This document shows, piece after piece, positions 17,355 to 25,773 of a DNA stretch of 64,000 nucleotides. This DNA is from Ideonella sp. GTDB taxonomy: Bacteria > Pseudomonadota > Gammaproteobacteria > Burkholderiales > Burkholderiaceae_C. How positions within the stretch are numbered: the first letter of the stretch is position 1; each line of letters begins with the position of its first letter. The DNA is taken from positions 1-64,000 of the forward strand of contig JABTUC010000003.1 in the NCBI GenBank assembly GCA_015075545.1, given 5' to 3'. The notes under the pieces are model-generated. The model had not been told where the DNA came from. It saw nothing but the letters and a program-made list of their open reading frames with translations, and made no database searches. Position numbers and translations under genes: made by a program.

Positions 17355-18535
17355 TGGCCGCCACGAAACCCCCCGTGATCCAGATCGTCGAGCGCTGCGA
17401 GGCGCTGTTCGAGGATCTGCATTTCAACGCCGTCAAGGAGTGGAAAGCCAAGGCGCCCGGCCGCAAGGCCATCGGCTACATGCCGGTGTACGTGCCGCGC
17501 GAGCTGATCCACGCCGCGGGCATGCTGTCGGTGGGCATCCTCGGCGGCGGCGACCAGCTCGAGGTGATCCAGGGCGACGCCTACTACCAGAGCTACATCT
17601 GTCGCATCCCGCGCTCGACCATCGAGCTGGGCCTCACCGGCCGGCTCGACTGCCTCGACGGCATGCTGTTCCCGAGCATCTGCGACGTGATCCGCAACCT
17701 GTCGGGCATGTGGCAACTGCTGTTCAAGGACAAGTACGTGCGCTACGTCGACGTGCCGCAGAACTACCAGGACGAGGTCGGCGGCCGCTTCTACGTGCAC
17801 GAGATGCAGCACATCCGCGACGACCTCGGCAAGCTGCGCGGCAAGCCCATCACCGACGCCGAGCTGAACGCCTCGATCGCCGTCTTCAACGAGAACCGGC
17901 GCGCGATCCGCGACCTCTACGCCTACCGTGCCGCCAAGCCGTGGCAGGCGCCGACCTCCGAGGTCTACCTGCTGCTGCGCGCGGGCATGGTGCTGCCCGT
18001 CGAGGAGCACACGACGCTGGTGCGCGAGTACCTCGCCGCGGTCGAGCAACTGCCGCGCCCGAAGCGCGACAACGCGCGCGTGGTGATCAACGGCTCGTTC
18101 TGCGAGCAGCCGCCACTGGCGCTGATCAAGTCGATCGAGATGTCGGGCTGCTACATCGTCGACGACGACTTCATGCTCGTCACGCGCTGGCTGCTCGACG
18201 ACGTGCCCGAGAACGGCAACCCGCTCGACGAGCTGAGCAAGGCCTTCCTGCACCGCTCGGCGGCCACCGCCGCCAAGTACGACGCCACGCGCGAAGAGAA
18301 GGGCGTCTTCCTGATGAAGCAGGTCAAGACGCGCGGCGCCGAGGGCGTAATCTTCGCGGCGCCGTCGTTCTGCGACCCGGCGCTGCTCGAGCGGCCGATG
18401 CTGCAGGACGTGCTGGCCAAGCAGAAGATCCCCTACACCGCCTTCAAGTACGCGGAGAACACCGGCCAGATGGCCCCCATCCGCGAGCAGGCCGGCACCT
18501 TCGCCGATTCCATCAAGCTCTGGAGCGCCGCATGA
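17354..18535 (+). CDS. bcrC: Benzoyl-CoA reductase subunit C
   Basis: A 393-residue subunit of the HgdB/BcrB-BcrC family, forming the substrate-reducing half of the ATP-dependent benzoyl-CoA reductase with BcrB. The conserved start PGRKAIGYMPVYVPRELIHA and LFPSICDVIRNLSGMW (with a cluster-ligand Cys) are visible. The ATG at 17354 follows GGGAG by 8 nt. The complex reduces benzoyl-CoA to the 1,5-diene using two electrons from ferredoxin and ATP hydrolysis in BcrA/BcrD. Confidence 0.95.
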   Translation: MAATKPPVIQIVERCEALFEDLHFNAVKEWKAKAPGRKAIGYMPVYVPRELIHAAGMLSVGILGGGDQLEVIQGDAYYQSYICRIPRSTIELGLTGRLDCLDGMLFPSICDVIRNLSGMWQLLFKDKYVRYVDVPQNYQDEVGGRFYVHEMQHIRDDLGKLRGKPITDAELNASIAVFNENRRAIRDLYAYRAAKPWQAPTSEVYLLLRAGMVLPVEEHTTLVREYLAAVEQLPRPKRDNARVVINGSFCEQPPLALIKSIEMSGCYIVDDDFMLVTRWLLDDVPENGNPLDELSKAFLHRSAATAAKYDATREEKGVFLMKQVKTRGAEGVIFAAPSFCDPALLERPMLQDVLAKQKIPYTAFKYAENTGQMAPIREQAGTFADSIKLWSAA

Positions 18536-19902
18536 ACACGCCCATCTCCATGCCCAGCCCGACCGGCACGGCCAAGAAGCCGAAAGAGGTCATCAAAGAA
18601 GACGCGATGTGGATGCAGAAGGAGCTGATCAACAGCAACTACAAGGAGCTGGCCAGCGCCCGTGCCAACAACCGCAAGGTGGCGGCCACCTTCGTTCCGG
18701 GCAACCTGAACGAGCTGCTGATGTGCTTCGACTTCGCGCGCAGCCTGCCCGAGACCAACGCGCTGCAGAACGGCATGCGCAAGAAGAGCGGCAAGTTCAT
18801 CATGGACGCCGAGCGCGACGGCCAGAGCGAGGACGTCTGCACCTACGTCAAGGCCGACCTCGGCATGATGCAGGGCGGCGAGATCGGCCCCACCGGCGAA
18901 GCGCTGCCGGTGCCCGACATCCTGCTGCTCAGCTACACCGGCTGCTTCACCTTCATGAAGTGGTTCGAGCTGATCCGCCACAAGTACGGCTGCGAGACCG
19001 TGATGCTGCACGTGCCCTACCAGGGCGACGGCAAGATCACGCCGGCGATGAAGGACTACGTCGTCAAGCAGCTCAAGGAGACGGTGATCCCGACGCTCGA
19101 GCGCGTCTCGGGAGTCAAGTTCGACATCGACCGCCTGCGCCAGTACATGCGCGAATCGGTCAAGGCCGAAGACAACCTGGTGCACGTGCTGCAGTCGGCC
19201 AAGAACCGGCCGAGCCCGATCGACGGCTACTTCGGCGCCGTGTACTACATCGGCCCGATCTTCACCGCCTTCCGCGGCACCAAGGAAGCCACCGAGTACT
19301 ACCGCGTGCTGCGCGGCGAGATCGACGAGCGCGTGCGCCTGGGCAAGGGCCCGGTCACGCCCGACGGCGACATGGGCGAGGAGAAGTACCGCCTGATCGT
19401 CGAGGGCCCGCCCAACTGGACGAGCTTCCGCGACTTCTGGAAGATGTTCTACGAAGAAGGCGCGGTGGTGGTGTCGTCCACCTACGCCAAGGTCGGCGGC
19501 CTGTACGACTTCGGTTTCCGCCACGACCCCGAGAACCCGCTGGAGTCGCTGGCCGAGTACTGCCTGGGCTGCTACACCAACCACAGCCTGCCCGGTCGAG
19601 TGGACATCATCTGCAACTACATGGAGCAGTACCAGGCCGACGGCCTGCTGATCAACTCGATCAAGAGCTGCAACAGCTTCTCGGCCGGCCAGCTGCTGCT
19701 GCTGCGCGAGGTGGAGAAGCGCACCGGCAAGCCCGCCGCGTTCATCGAGACCGACCTGGTGGATCCGCGCTACTTCTCGGCCGCCAACGTGAAGAACCGG
19801 CTCGAGAGCTACTTCCAGATGATCAAGCAGAAGCGCACCTACGGCCACGCGGCACCCACCGGCCCCGGCGGCAACCCGATCATCCCGATCGCCGCCAACT
19901 GA
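18532..19902 (+). CDS. bcrB: Benzoyl-CoA reductase subunit B
   Basis: A 456-residue partner of BcrC. Motifs include [18 protein letters not shown] and the cysteine-bearing [18 protein letters not shown]. It starts with an ATGA overlap on bcrC. With BcrC it binds the active-site iron-sulfur cluster and benzoyl-CoA. Sequence and gene order (C-B-A-D) are those of the class I Thauera-type enzyme. Nothing looks broken. Confidence 0.95.
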   Translation: MNTPISMPSPTGTAKKPKEVIKEDAMWMQKELINSNYKELASARANNRKVAATFVPGNLNELLMCFDFARSLPETNALQNGMRKKSGKFIMDAERDGQSEDVCTYVKADLGMMQGGEIGPTGEALPVPDILLLSYTGCFTFMKWFELIRHKYGCETVMLHVPYQGDGKITPAMKDYVVKQLKETVIPTLERVSGVKFDIDRLRQYMRESVKAEDNLVHVLQSAKNRPSPIDGYFGAVYYIGPIFTAFRGTKEATEYYRVLRGEIDERVRLGKGPVTPDGDMGEEKYRLIVEGPPNWTSFRDFWKMFYEEGAVVVSSTYAKVGGLYDFGFRHDPENPLESLAEYCLGCYTNHSLPGRVDIICNYMEQYQADGLLINSIKSCNSFSAGQLLLLREVEKRTGKPAAFIETDLVDPRYFSAANVKNRLESYFQMIKQKRTYGHAAPTGPGGNPIIPIAAN

Positions 19903-19924
19903 CCCATCGAGGAGCACAACGACC

Positions 19925-21265
19925 ATGCGTTGCTTCATCGGCATCGACCTCGGCTCGACCACCACGAAAGCGGTGGTGGTCGACGAGCACCAGAACGTGC
20001 TCGGCCGCGGCATCACCAACTCGCGCTCCAACTACGACACCGCCGCGGCGGTGGCCAAGCAGGAGGCGCTGCTGGCCGGCCGCTTCCAGCTCTTCCGCCA
20101 GGCGCTCGCCAAGAGCCAGGCGCTCAACGGCCACCTCGAGGGCTTCATCGGCCAGCTCGAGCGCGACTTCCGCGCCGAGCAGTACCTCGAGCAGCTCGAC
20201 GACCTCGAGGCCACTTGCCACCGCAACCTCGAGAAGACCAACTTCGGCGACGCGGGCCCCGCGATCGCCGAGGCGCTGGGCGTGGTGTTCAAGCAGCTCA
20301 AGCACGAGGCACCCGAGCTGTTCGCCCCCGGCGCCAAGCGCAAGAGCGACTTCTTCCGCGACATCGCCGGCAGCCAGTACCTGGCCGCGGGCGAGGCGGT
20401 GGCCAAGTCGATGAACCTGCGCTACGACTTCCTGCTCAACCTGTTCGACCGCTCGATCATCGAGGTCGAGAACCGCGTCTACGGCGACTCGATGCGCCGC
20501 CACCTGCTGTCGGCGCTCGAGCGCACCTTCATCGCGCTGCCCGACACCGCGTCGCGGCGCGCGCAGGTCGAGGCGCCGATCAAGGGCGTGCTCGACACCG
20601 TGATGGAGGAGACCTACGTCGTCGGCACCGGCTACGGCCGCGCGCGGCTGCCGTTCAGCAAGGAGCACATCCGCAGCGAGATCCTGTGCCACGGCCTGGG
20701 CGCGCACGTGATGTACCCGAACACCGCCACCGTGCTCGACATCGGCGGCCAGGACACCAAGGCGATCCAGGTCGACCCAGCCGGCATCGTCGAGAGCTTC
20801 CAGATGAACGACCGCTGCGCCGCCGGCTGCGGGCGCTACCTGGGCTACATCGCCGACGAGATGAACATGGGCCTGCACGAGCTGGGCCCGCTGGCGATGA
20901 AGTCGACCAAGAACATCCGCATCAACTCCACCTGCACCGTGTTCGCCGGCGCCGAGCTGCGCGACCGCCTGTCGCTCGGCGACAAGCGCGAGGACATCAT
21001 GGCCGGCCTGCACCGCGCGATCATCCTGCGCGCGATGTCGATCCTGGCGCGCTCGGGCGGCATCCGCAACGAGTTCACCTTCACCGGCGGCGTGGCCAAG
21101 AACGAGGCCGCGGTCAAGGCGCTGAAGGAGCTGGTGACCGAGAACTACGGCGAGCTCAAGCTCAACATCGACCCCGACTCGATCTACACCGGCGCGTTGG
21201 GCGGCGCCACGTTCGCGTGGCGCGCGGTCGTGGAAGAAGGCAAGACTGCGGAGGCAAAGGAATGA
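19925..21265 (+). CDS. bcrA: Benzoyl-CoA reductase ATPase subunit A
   Basis: A 446-residue ASKHA-fold ATPase. The phosphate-binding loop [16 protein letters not shown] is at the N-terminus. [12 protein letters not shown] is the second nucleotide motif, and the bridging [4Fe-4S] cysteines are in [13 protein letters not shown] and [12 protein letters not shown]. It is larger than BcrD because of an insertion at about 45-190, as in Thauera BcrA. With BcrD it couples ATP hydrolysis to electron transfer into BcrBC. A 148-bp repeat-rich gap follows before bcrD. Confidence 0.95.
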   Translation: MRCFIGIDLGSTTTKAVVVDEHQNVLGRGITNSRSNYDTAAAVAKQEALLAGRFQLFRQALAKSQALNGHLEGFIGQLERDFRAEQYLEQLDDLEATCHRNLEKTNFGDAGPAIAEALGVVFKQLKHEAPELFAPGAKRKSDFFRDIAGSQYLAAGEAVAKSMNLRYDFLLNLFDRSIIEVENRVYGDSMRRHLLSALERTFIALPDTASRRAQVEAPIKGVLDTVMEETYVVGTGYGRARLPFSKEHIRSEILCHGLGAHVMYPNTATVLDIGGQDTKAIQVDPAGIVESFQMNDRCAAGCGRYLGYIADEMNMGLHELGPLAMKSTKNIRINSTCTVFAGAELRDRLSLGDKREDIMAGLHRAIILRAMSILARSGGIRNEFTFTGGVAKNEAAVKALKELVTENYGELKLNIDPDSIYTGALGGATFAWRAVVEEGKTAEAKE

Positions 21266-21413
21266 TCCACCCCCGTAACGGCCTTCGGCCGCCCCCCCTC
21301 GAGGGGGCGTCGCCAGCGGACCGGCAAAGCCGGATCCGCGGCGACCGCTTGGTTACAGCGGCCGGTGCGCAGCCACTCGCAGCAAACATCAACCGTAGCG
21401 TTAGGGTGCAAGC
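21266..21413. repeat. Palindrome-rich intergenic element between bcrA and bcrD
   Basis: This 148-bp spacer breaks an otherwise overlapping operon. It holds three inverted repeats: CGGCCTTCGGCCG, CCCCCCTCGAGGGGGC and GGACCGGCAAAGCCGGATCC. Such modular GC-rich palindromes are common between genes in Comamonadaceae-like genomes. It may alter the bcrD message level or be neutral; no coding sequence is seen. Confidence 0.6.
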
Positions 21414-22256
21414 ATGACTGTCCACACCATCGGCATCGACATCGGTTCGGGCGCCGTCAAGTCTGTGCTGTTCTCGTTCGACGAAAAGGGCAACCCCAAG
21501 TGGCTGGCCAAGCGCTGCGAGCGCATCCGCCGGCGCGACCCGATGACGCTGGCCGCCGAAGGCCGCGACGGCGTGCTCGCCGATGCCGGCATGGCGGTCA
21601 ACGACGTCGACTACATCGCCACCACCGGCGAGGGCGAGAACGTCAAGTTCGCCACCGGCCACTTCTACTCGATGACCACGCACGCGCGCGGCGGCGTGTT
21701 CCTCCAGCCCGAGGCGCGCGCGGTGGTCGACATCGGCGCGCTCAACGGCCGCGCGATCTCGGTCGACGATCGCGGCAAGGTGCTGTCGTACAAGATGACG
21801 AGCCAGTGCGCGTCGGGGTCGGGGCAGTTCCTCGAGAACATAGCGCGCTACCTCGGCGTCGCGGTCGAGGAGATCGGCCCGCTGTCGAAGACCTCGAAGG
21901 ATCCCGAGAAGGTCAGCTCGATCTGCGCCGTGCTCGCCGAGACCGATGTCATCAACATGGTCAGCCGCGGCATCGCCACGCCCGACATCCTGAAGGGCAT
22001 CCACCTGTCGATGGCCTCGCGCATCGTCAAGCTGCTCAAGGTCACCGGCGTCAAGAGCGGCGCCGCACTGCTCACCGGCGGGCTGGCGCTCGACACCGGC
22101 CTGCTGGCCGCGATCCAGGAGGAGATGGTCAACGAGAAGGTGCAGGTCAAGGCGATGTCGCACGCCGACTCGATCTACGCCGGCGCGATCGGCGCGGCGA
22201 TCTGGGGCGCGTACCGCCACGCCAAGCTCAAGGAGCTGGAAGCGGCCGCCGCCTGA
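21414..22256 (+). CDS. bcrD: Benzoyl-CoA reductase ATPase subunit D
   Basis: A 280-residue ASKHA ATPase, second half of the electron-activating dimer with BcrA. GIDIGSGAVKSVLFSF is the phosphate loop; cluster cysteines sit in TSQCASGSGQFLENIA and SSICAVLAETDVIN. The usual Thauera BcrD length is about 280. The ATG at 21414 follows AGGGTG. The gene is intact despite the repeat-rich spacer in front. Confidence 0.95.
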   Translation: MTVHTIGIDIGSGAVKSVLFSFDEKGNPKWLAKRCERIRRRDPMTLAAEGRDGVLADAGMAVNDVDYIATTGEGENVKFATGHFYSMTTHARGGVFLQPEARAVVDIGALNGRAISVDDRGKVLSYKMTSQCASGSGQFLENIARYLGVAVEEIGPLSKTSKDPEKVSSICAVLAETDVINMVSRGIATPDILKGIHLSMASRIVKLLKVTGVKSGAALLTGGLALDTGLLAAIQEEMVNEKVQVKAMSHADSIYAGAIGAAIWGAYRHAKLKELEAAAA

Positions 22257-22291
22257 GCAACCCGTTTGCAGCGCGCGCTGCGGGAGAGAAA

Positions 22292-24265
22292 ATGAAGCCG
22301 GGCGAAACCAGACTCCCGCACCTGTTCGCACCGGGGCGGTTCGGTCGCTTCGAGGTGAAGAACCGCGTCAAGTACGGCGCGTGCTGCGTCTCGAACTACA
22401 ACACGCGCGACGGCTTCGTCACCGAGCGCGAGATCGCGCGCATGCAGGTGATCGCGCGCACCGGCTGCGGCATCATCACCAACCAGGGCGCCTACCCCGA
22501 CCCGCTCGGCGAGGGCAAGGGCTACTTCCGCCAGGTGGCGCTGTTCGACGACAAGTTCCTGCCGCAGTTCGAGCGCATCGCCGCCGACATCAAGGCCCAC
22601 GGCGCGATGGCGATCCAGCAGATTCTGCACGCCGGGCGCTACGGCGGCATCGACCTGGGCTACTGCATCCAGCCCTCCGACGTGCCGCAGACGCTGCCGC
22701 ACTTCCGCCCGGCCAAGGTGATGACCAAGGAGGAGATCCGCCACTGCATCGGCCAGCACGCGCAGGCCGCGCAGCGCGCGATCCGCGCCGGCTTCGACGG
22801 CACCGAGGTCACCAGCTTCATGGGCTACCTGCTGGCCAACTTCAACTCGCGCTTCACCAACCAGCGCAGCGACGAGTACGGCGGCTCCATCCTCAACCGC
22901 GGCCGCTTCATGCGCGAGCTGATCGACGCCATCAAGCAGGCCACCCCCGGCAACCCGCTGGTGGTGCGGCTCAACGGCGCCGAGCTGATGGACAAGTGGG
23001 GCGGCAACACCGAGGACGAGTGCTTCGAGCTGATGCAGCAGGCGGTCGACGTCGGCGTCGACATGATCAGCGTCACCGTCGGCTGGCAGGAGGCGCCCGA
23101 GTCGTCGATCGGCCGCGACATCGAACCCGGCCACTGGAACTACCTCTCCGAGCGCGCCAAGAAGCTGTTCCCGAACACGCTGATCACCTTCGGCAACCGC
23201 CTGCCCGACCCGCGCATGGCCGACACCTGCCTGCGCGACGGCGTGTTCGACTATTGGGAGGTGTGCCGCCCGCTGCTGGCCGACCCCGAGCTGATCCACA
23301 AGGCCGCCGAAGACCGGCTCGACGAGGTGCGCCGCTGCATCGGCTCGCTCAACTGCCTGTCGCGGCTGTTTCGCGACCTGCCCTACACCTGCACGATGAA
23401 CCCCGCGCTCGGCCACGAGGTCGAGCCCGAGTACCACGTGAAGCCGGCGGCGGTGAAGAAGAAGATCATGGTGATCGGCGCCGGCCCGGCCGGCATGGAG
23501 TGCGCGATCACCGCCAAGAAGCGCGGCCACGACGTCACCGTGTTCGACAAGGCCGATCGCATCGGCGGCAACCTGCGCGCCTTCGCCGGCAACGACCTGG
23601 CGCGCCCCGACGACCTGCTGTCGGTGGTGTCGCACTACGAGGTGATGGCGCGCAAGCTCGGTATCGAGCTGCGGCTGAACACCGAGGTGCACGCCAAGTT
23701 CATGCGCAGCGTGCTGCACCAGTACGACGTCTGCGTGGTCGCCGCCGGCGCACGCATCGACCGCGGGCGCTTCGCGCACCTCGAAGGCGCCGATCGCCTG
23801 CTCGACGCGATGGCGGTCGCCCACGGCCGCGTGCAGGCCAATGGGCCGCGCATCGTCGTCGTCGGCGGCGGCAAGATCGGCCTCACGCTGGCCGAGTCGC
23901 TGCGCAAGCACCGCGGCGCCGATGTCACCGTGATCGAGGCCGACAAGCGCATCGCCGGCGACGTGAAACCGTCGTTCAAGTGGCGCCACGCCTCGTGGGT
24001 CGAGGAGCTGGGCATCGCCTGCCTGACGTCGACGCGGCTGGTCAAGGTCGACGCGCGCGGCGCCACCGTGCGCGACGCCAAGGGCGCCGAGCGGCTGATC
24101 GAGGCCGACAGCGTGATCCTGGCGGCCGGCACCACGCCCGCGCACGACCTGCTGCACGAGTTCGAATGGATGGTCGACGAGCTGCACGGCGTCGGCGACG
24201 CACTGGTGCCGCGCGGGCTCGAACAGGCGATCGCCGACGGCTTCCGGCTGGGGGTGCGGCTGTGA
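22292..24265 (+). CDS. 2,4-dienoyl-CoA reductase-like Fe-S flavoprotein (old yellow enzyme family)
   Basis: A 657-residue fusion. Residues about 5-345 form the FMN TIM barrel (GYLLANFNSRFTNQRSDEYG), about 345-370 the Fe-S linker, and about 388-657 the FAD/NAD(P) domain (KIMVIGAGPAGMECAITAKK, RIVVVGGGKIGLTLAES). The architecture matches 2,4-dienoyl-CoA reductase and trimethylamine dehydrogenase. The cluster motif is odd: Cys349, Ser352, Cys355, Cys367 instead of four cysteines. The ATG at 22292 follows GGGAGAG, 35 bp after bcrD. It may act on a cyclic enoyl-CoA of this pathway, or pass electrons; both are inference. No had gene is present, so a replacement role is worth testing. Confidence 0.8.
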   Translation: MKPGETRLPHLFAPGRFGRFEVKNRVKYGACCVSNYNTRDGFVTEREIARMQVIARTGCGIITNQGAYPDPLGEGKGYFRQVALFDDKFLPQFERIAADIKAHGAMAIQQILHAGRYGGIDLGYCIQPSDVPQTLPHFRPAKVMTKEEIRHCIGQHAQAAQRAIRAGFDGTEVTSFMGYLLANFNSRFTNQRSDEYGGSILNRGRFMRELIDAIKQATPGNPLVVRLNGAELMDKWGGNTEDECFELMQQAVDVGVDMISVTVGWQEAPESSIGRDIEPGHWNYLSERAKKLFPNTLITFGNRLPDPRMADTCLRDGVFDYWEVCRPLLADPELIHKAAEDRLDEVRRCIGSLNCLSRLFRDLPYTCTMNPALGHEVEPEYHVKPAAVKKKIMVIGAGPAGMECAITAKKRGHDVTVFDKADRIGGNLRAFAGNDLARPDDLLSVVSHYEVMARKLGIELRLNTEVHAKFMRSVLHQYDVCVVAAGARIDRGRFAHLEGADRLLDAMAVAHGRVQANGPRIVVVGGGKIGLTLAESLRKHRGADVTVIEADKRIAGDVKPSFKWRHASWVEELGIACLTSTRLVKVDARGATVRDAKGAERLIEADSVILAAGTTPAHDLLHEFEWMVDELHGVGDALVPRGLEQAIADGFRLGVRL

Positions 24266-24708
24266 ACGCTGCTGCGGCCTGCGCCGCCGGCGTGCCGCGC
24301 GAGGCGGCCGCGCTGCTGCCGCCGGCCGCCGCCTGGCAGGCCGCGGCCGAGCGCCACGCCGAGCTGTTCGATGCGCTCGACCCCGGCGCGTCGATCGCGC
24401 TGGTCGCGCGCAGCGCGCCGCAGACGATGCTGCTGTGGGAGGCCGGCGAGCGCGGCGTCAGCGCGCGCGCGCAGCCGTTTCCCGGCTACACGGCCAGCGG
24501 CGCCGACATCGCCCTGGCCGCCGACGACGAGGCGCTCGATGCGATCCGCGCCAGCAGCGACGCGACGCTGTTCGCGGTGCTGCGCGAGCACATCCGCAGC
24601 GGCCGCATCGTCTGCTACATGCTGCGCCGGCGCTGCCAGCTCGAGGAGCGCGGTTTCGACGAGCTGCTCGACGCGCTCGGGTTCGCGTTCATGGGGGCGT
24701 GCCGGTGA
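24262..24708 (+). CDS. Unknown 148-residue protein of the bcr operon
   Basis: Begins with a GTG that overlaps the preceding stop by 4 nt and ends overlapping the next gene by 4 nt, so it is a genuine operon member. The protein is Ala-rich at the N-terminus; the C-terminal half has a compact charged segment (IRSGRIVCYMLRRRCQLEER) ending in FAFMGAC. No signal peptide or membrane segment. I do not recognise the family. Position between an Fe-S flavoprotein and ferredoxin hints at a redox or assembly partner, nothing firmer. Confidence 0.7.
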   Translation: MNAAAACAAGVPREAAALLPPAAAWQAAAERHAELFDALDPGASIALVARSAPQTMLLWEAGERGVSARAQPFPGYTASGADIALAADDEALDAIRASSDATLFAVLREHIRSGRIVCYMLRRRCQLEERGFDELLDALGFAFMGACR

Positions 24709-24953
24709 TCTTCTACAACCCCGCCGGTGCCCCCGAGCTGGCGTGCGACGCCTGCGGCTGCCGCTGGTTCGACCGCATGAGCGGCGCGTGCTACGAATGC
24801 GGCGCGCCGGTGAGCGCCGAGGCCCAGGCGCAGTACCGCGACGCCATCGTGGCGTTTCGCGGCGCGCTGGCCAACCCGCAAGTCAACCGGGCATCATCGG
24901 AAGTGCCCGCTGAAGTCGAAGCGAACGAAAGGAGACCCCGATGGCCCTCTTGA
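24705..24953 (+). CDS. Small zinc-ribbon-like protein
   Basis: An 82-residue protein starting with GTG (GTGA overlap with the previous stop). Two CxxC knuckles, CDACGCRWF and CYECGAPVS, are spaced like a zinc ribbon or rubredoxin-like knuckle. The tail is acidic and polar. It overlaps the ferredoxin gene start by 13 nt. It could be a metal-binding partner of the reductase or flavoprotein; no function is known to me. Confidence 0.65.
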   Translation: MIFYNPAGAPELACDACGCRWFDRMSGACYECGAPVSAEAQAQYRDAIVAFRGALANPQVNRASSEVPAEVEANERRPRWPS

Positions 24954-25183
24954 TCAACGAAGACTGCACCGCCTGCGACGCCTGCCGGCCGGTGTGCCCG
25001 AACGAGGCGATCGCGGTGGGCGACCCGATCTACGTGATCGACCCGCTGAAGTGCACCGAGTGCGTCGGCGCCGAGGACGAGCCGCAGTGCAAGCTGGTGT
25101 GCCCGAGCGACTGCATCGTGCAGCACCCCGACTTCGTCGAGTCGCGCGAAGAGCTGATGGCCAAGTACGAGTCGATGCACTGA
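24941..25183 (+). CDS. fdx: 2[4Fe-4S] ferredoxin, electron donor to benzoyl-CoA reductase
   Basis: An 80-residue ferredoxin. The first cluster motif is Cys9-x2-Cys12-x2-Cys15-x3-Cys19; the second is Cys38-x2-Cys41-x8-Cys50-x3-Cys54, with the eight-residue insertion typical of Allochromatium/Thauera ferredoxins. These have very low potentials suited to benzoyl-CoA reduction. AAGGAG precedes the ATG. Last gene of the bcr operon; KorAB, divergently encoded, should reduce it. Confidence 0.93.
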   Translation: MALLINEDCTACDACRPVCPNEAIAVGDPIYVIDPLKCTECVGAEDEPQCKLVCPSDCIVQHPDFVESREELMAKYESMH

Positions 25184-25190
25184 GGCCGAA

Positions 25191-25303
25191 CCGAGCGAGC
25201 CCACTGCGGGCTCGCGAGTGCCTGCCGAAGGACCGGCCGCATCTAGGGCGGCCGGGCTCTGAGCCCGGACCGAGCGAGCCCACTGCGGGCTCGTGAGTGC
25301 CTG
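25191..25303. repeat. Two 34-bp direct repeats flanking a hairpin after ferredoxin
   Basis: CCGAGCGAGCCCACTGCGGG begins both units (25191-25224 and 25270-25303), which differ at one base. Each contains a short hairpin of GAGCCC and GGGCTC. Between them lies the perfect inverted repeat CCGGGCTCTGAGCCCGG at 25252-25268. Located between convergent genes, the element could serve as a bidirectional terminator, but no T-run follows. Not a CRISPR: only two units. Confidence 0.65.
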
Positions 25304-25305
25304 GT

Positions 25306-25773
25306 TCAGGCGTTCGGCAGCTCCACCTGCTCGCGGTGCCCGAAGCCGCGGCTGTTGTCGATGAAGTACAGCCGCTGCGCCTCGATGCGGTACCAGCGCA
25401 CCTTGGCCAGCGCCTGCAAGATCGGCGCCGGCGCCGACGCCGCCCTGGCGATCAGCGGAAACTTCTCGCCGTAGCGCTGCCGCGCGAGGCGCGCCTCGTC
25501 GCCTTGCAGTTCGCGCGCGCGCCCTTCGAGCTGCACGCCCTTGATCCGCGACCACTCGCCGGTGTCGTCGTGGATTGTCGCGGCGCAGCGGGCGTCGTGC
25601 GCCAGGTTGCGGCAGTGGCGGGTGGCGGGCGACGACAGGAAGGTCAGCGCGCTGCCGTCGTGCACGTAGAACACCGCGGCGGCCCACGGCCCTTCGGGGC
25701 CGCAGGTGGCCAGCGTCAGCACGTGGTGGCGCGCGAGGTAGTCGGCCACCTCGTGGGCAAGCCCGGGGGTCAT
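25306..25773 (-). CDS. Pyridoxamine-5'-phosphate-oxidase-fold (FMN-binding) protein
   Basis: A 155-residue split-barrel protein. The start LARHHVLTLATCGPEGPWAA and the strand ALTFLSSPATRHCRNLA are typical of PPOX-family FMN or F420-type proteins of unknown substrate. Its start overlaps the stop of the sigma-54 activator by 4 nt, so the two are co-translated. A link to phenol sensing is only positional. Confidence 0.75.
   Translation of the reverse strand: MTPGLAHEVADYLARHHVLTLATCGPEGPWAAAVFYVHDGSALTFLSSPATRHCRNLAHDARCAATIHDDTGEWSRIKGVQLEGRARELQGDEARLARQRYGEKFPLIARAASAPAPILQALAKVRWYRIEAQRLYFIDNSRGFGHREQVELPNA

Noticed and set aside
22292-24265. Calling the flavoprotein a Had dehydrogenase
   Set aside because: Had is a zinc-type alcohol dehydrogenase relative; this protein is an FMN/Fe-S/FAD enzyme of a different family.
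25191-25303. CRISPR-like array after ferredoxin
   Set aside because: Only two repeat units, GC-rich palindromic, no cas genes in the window.
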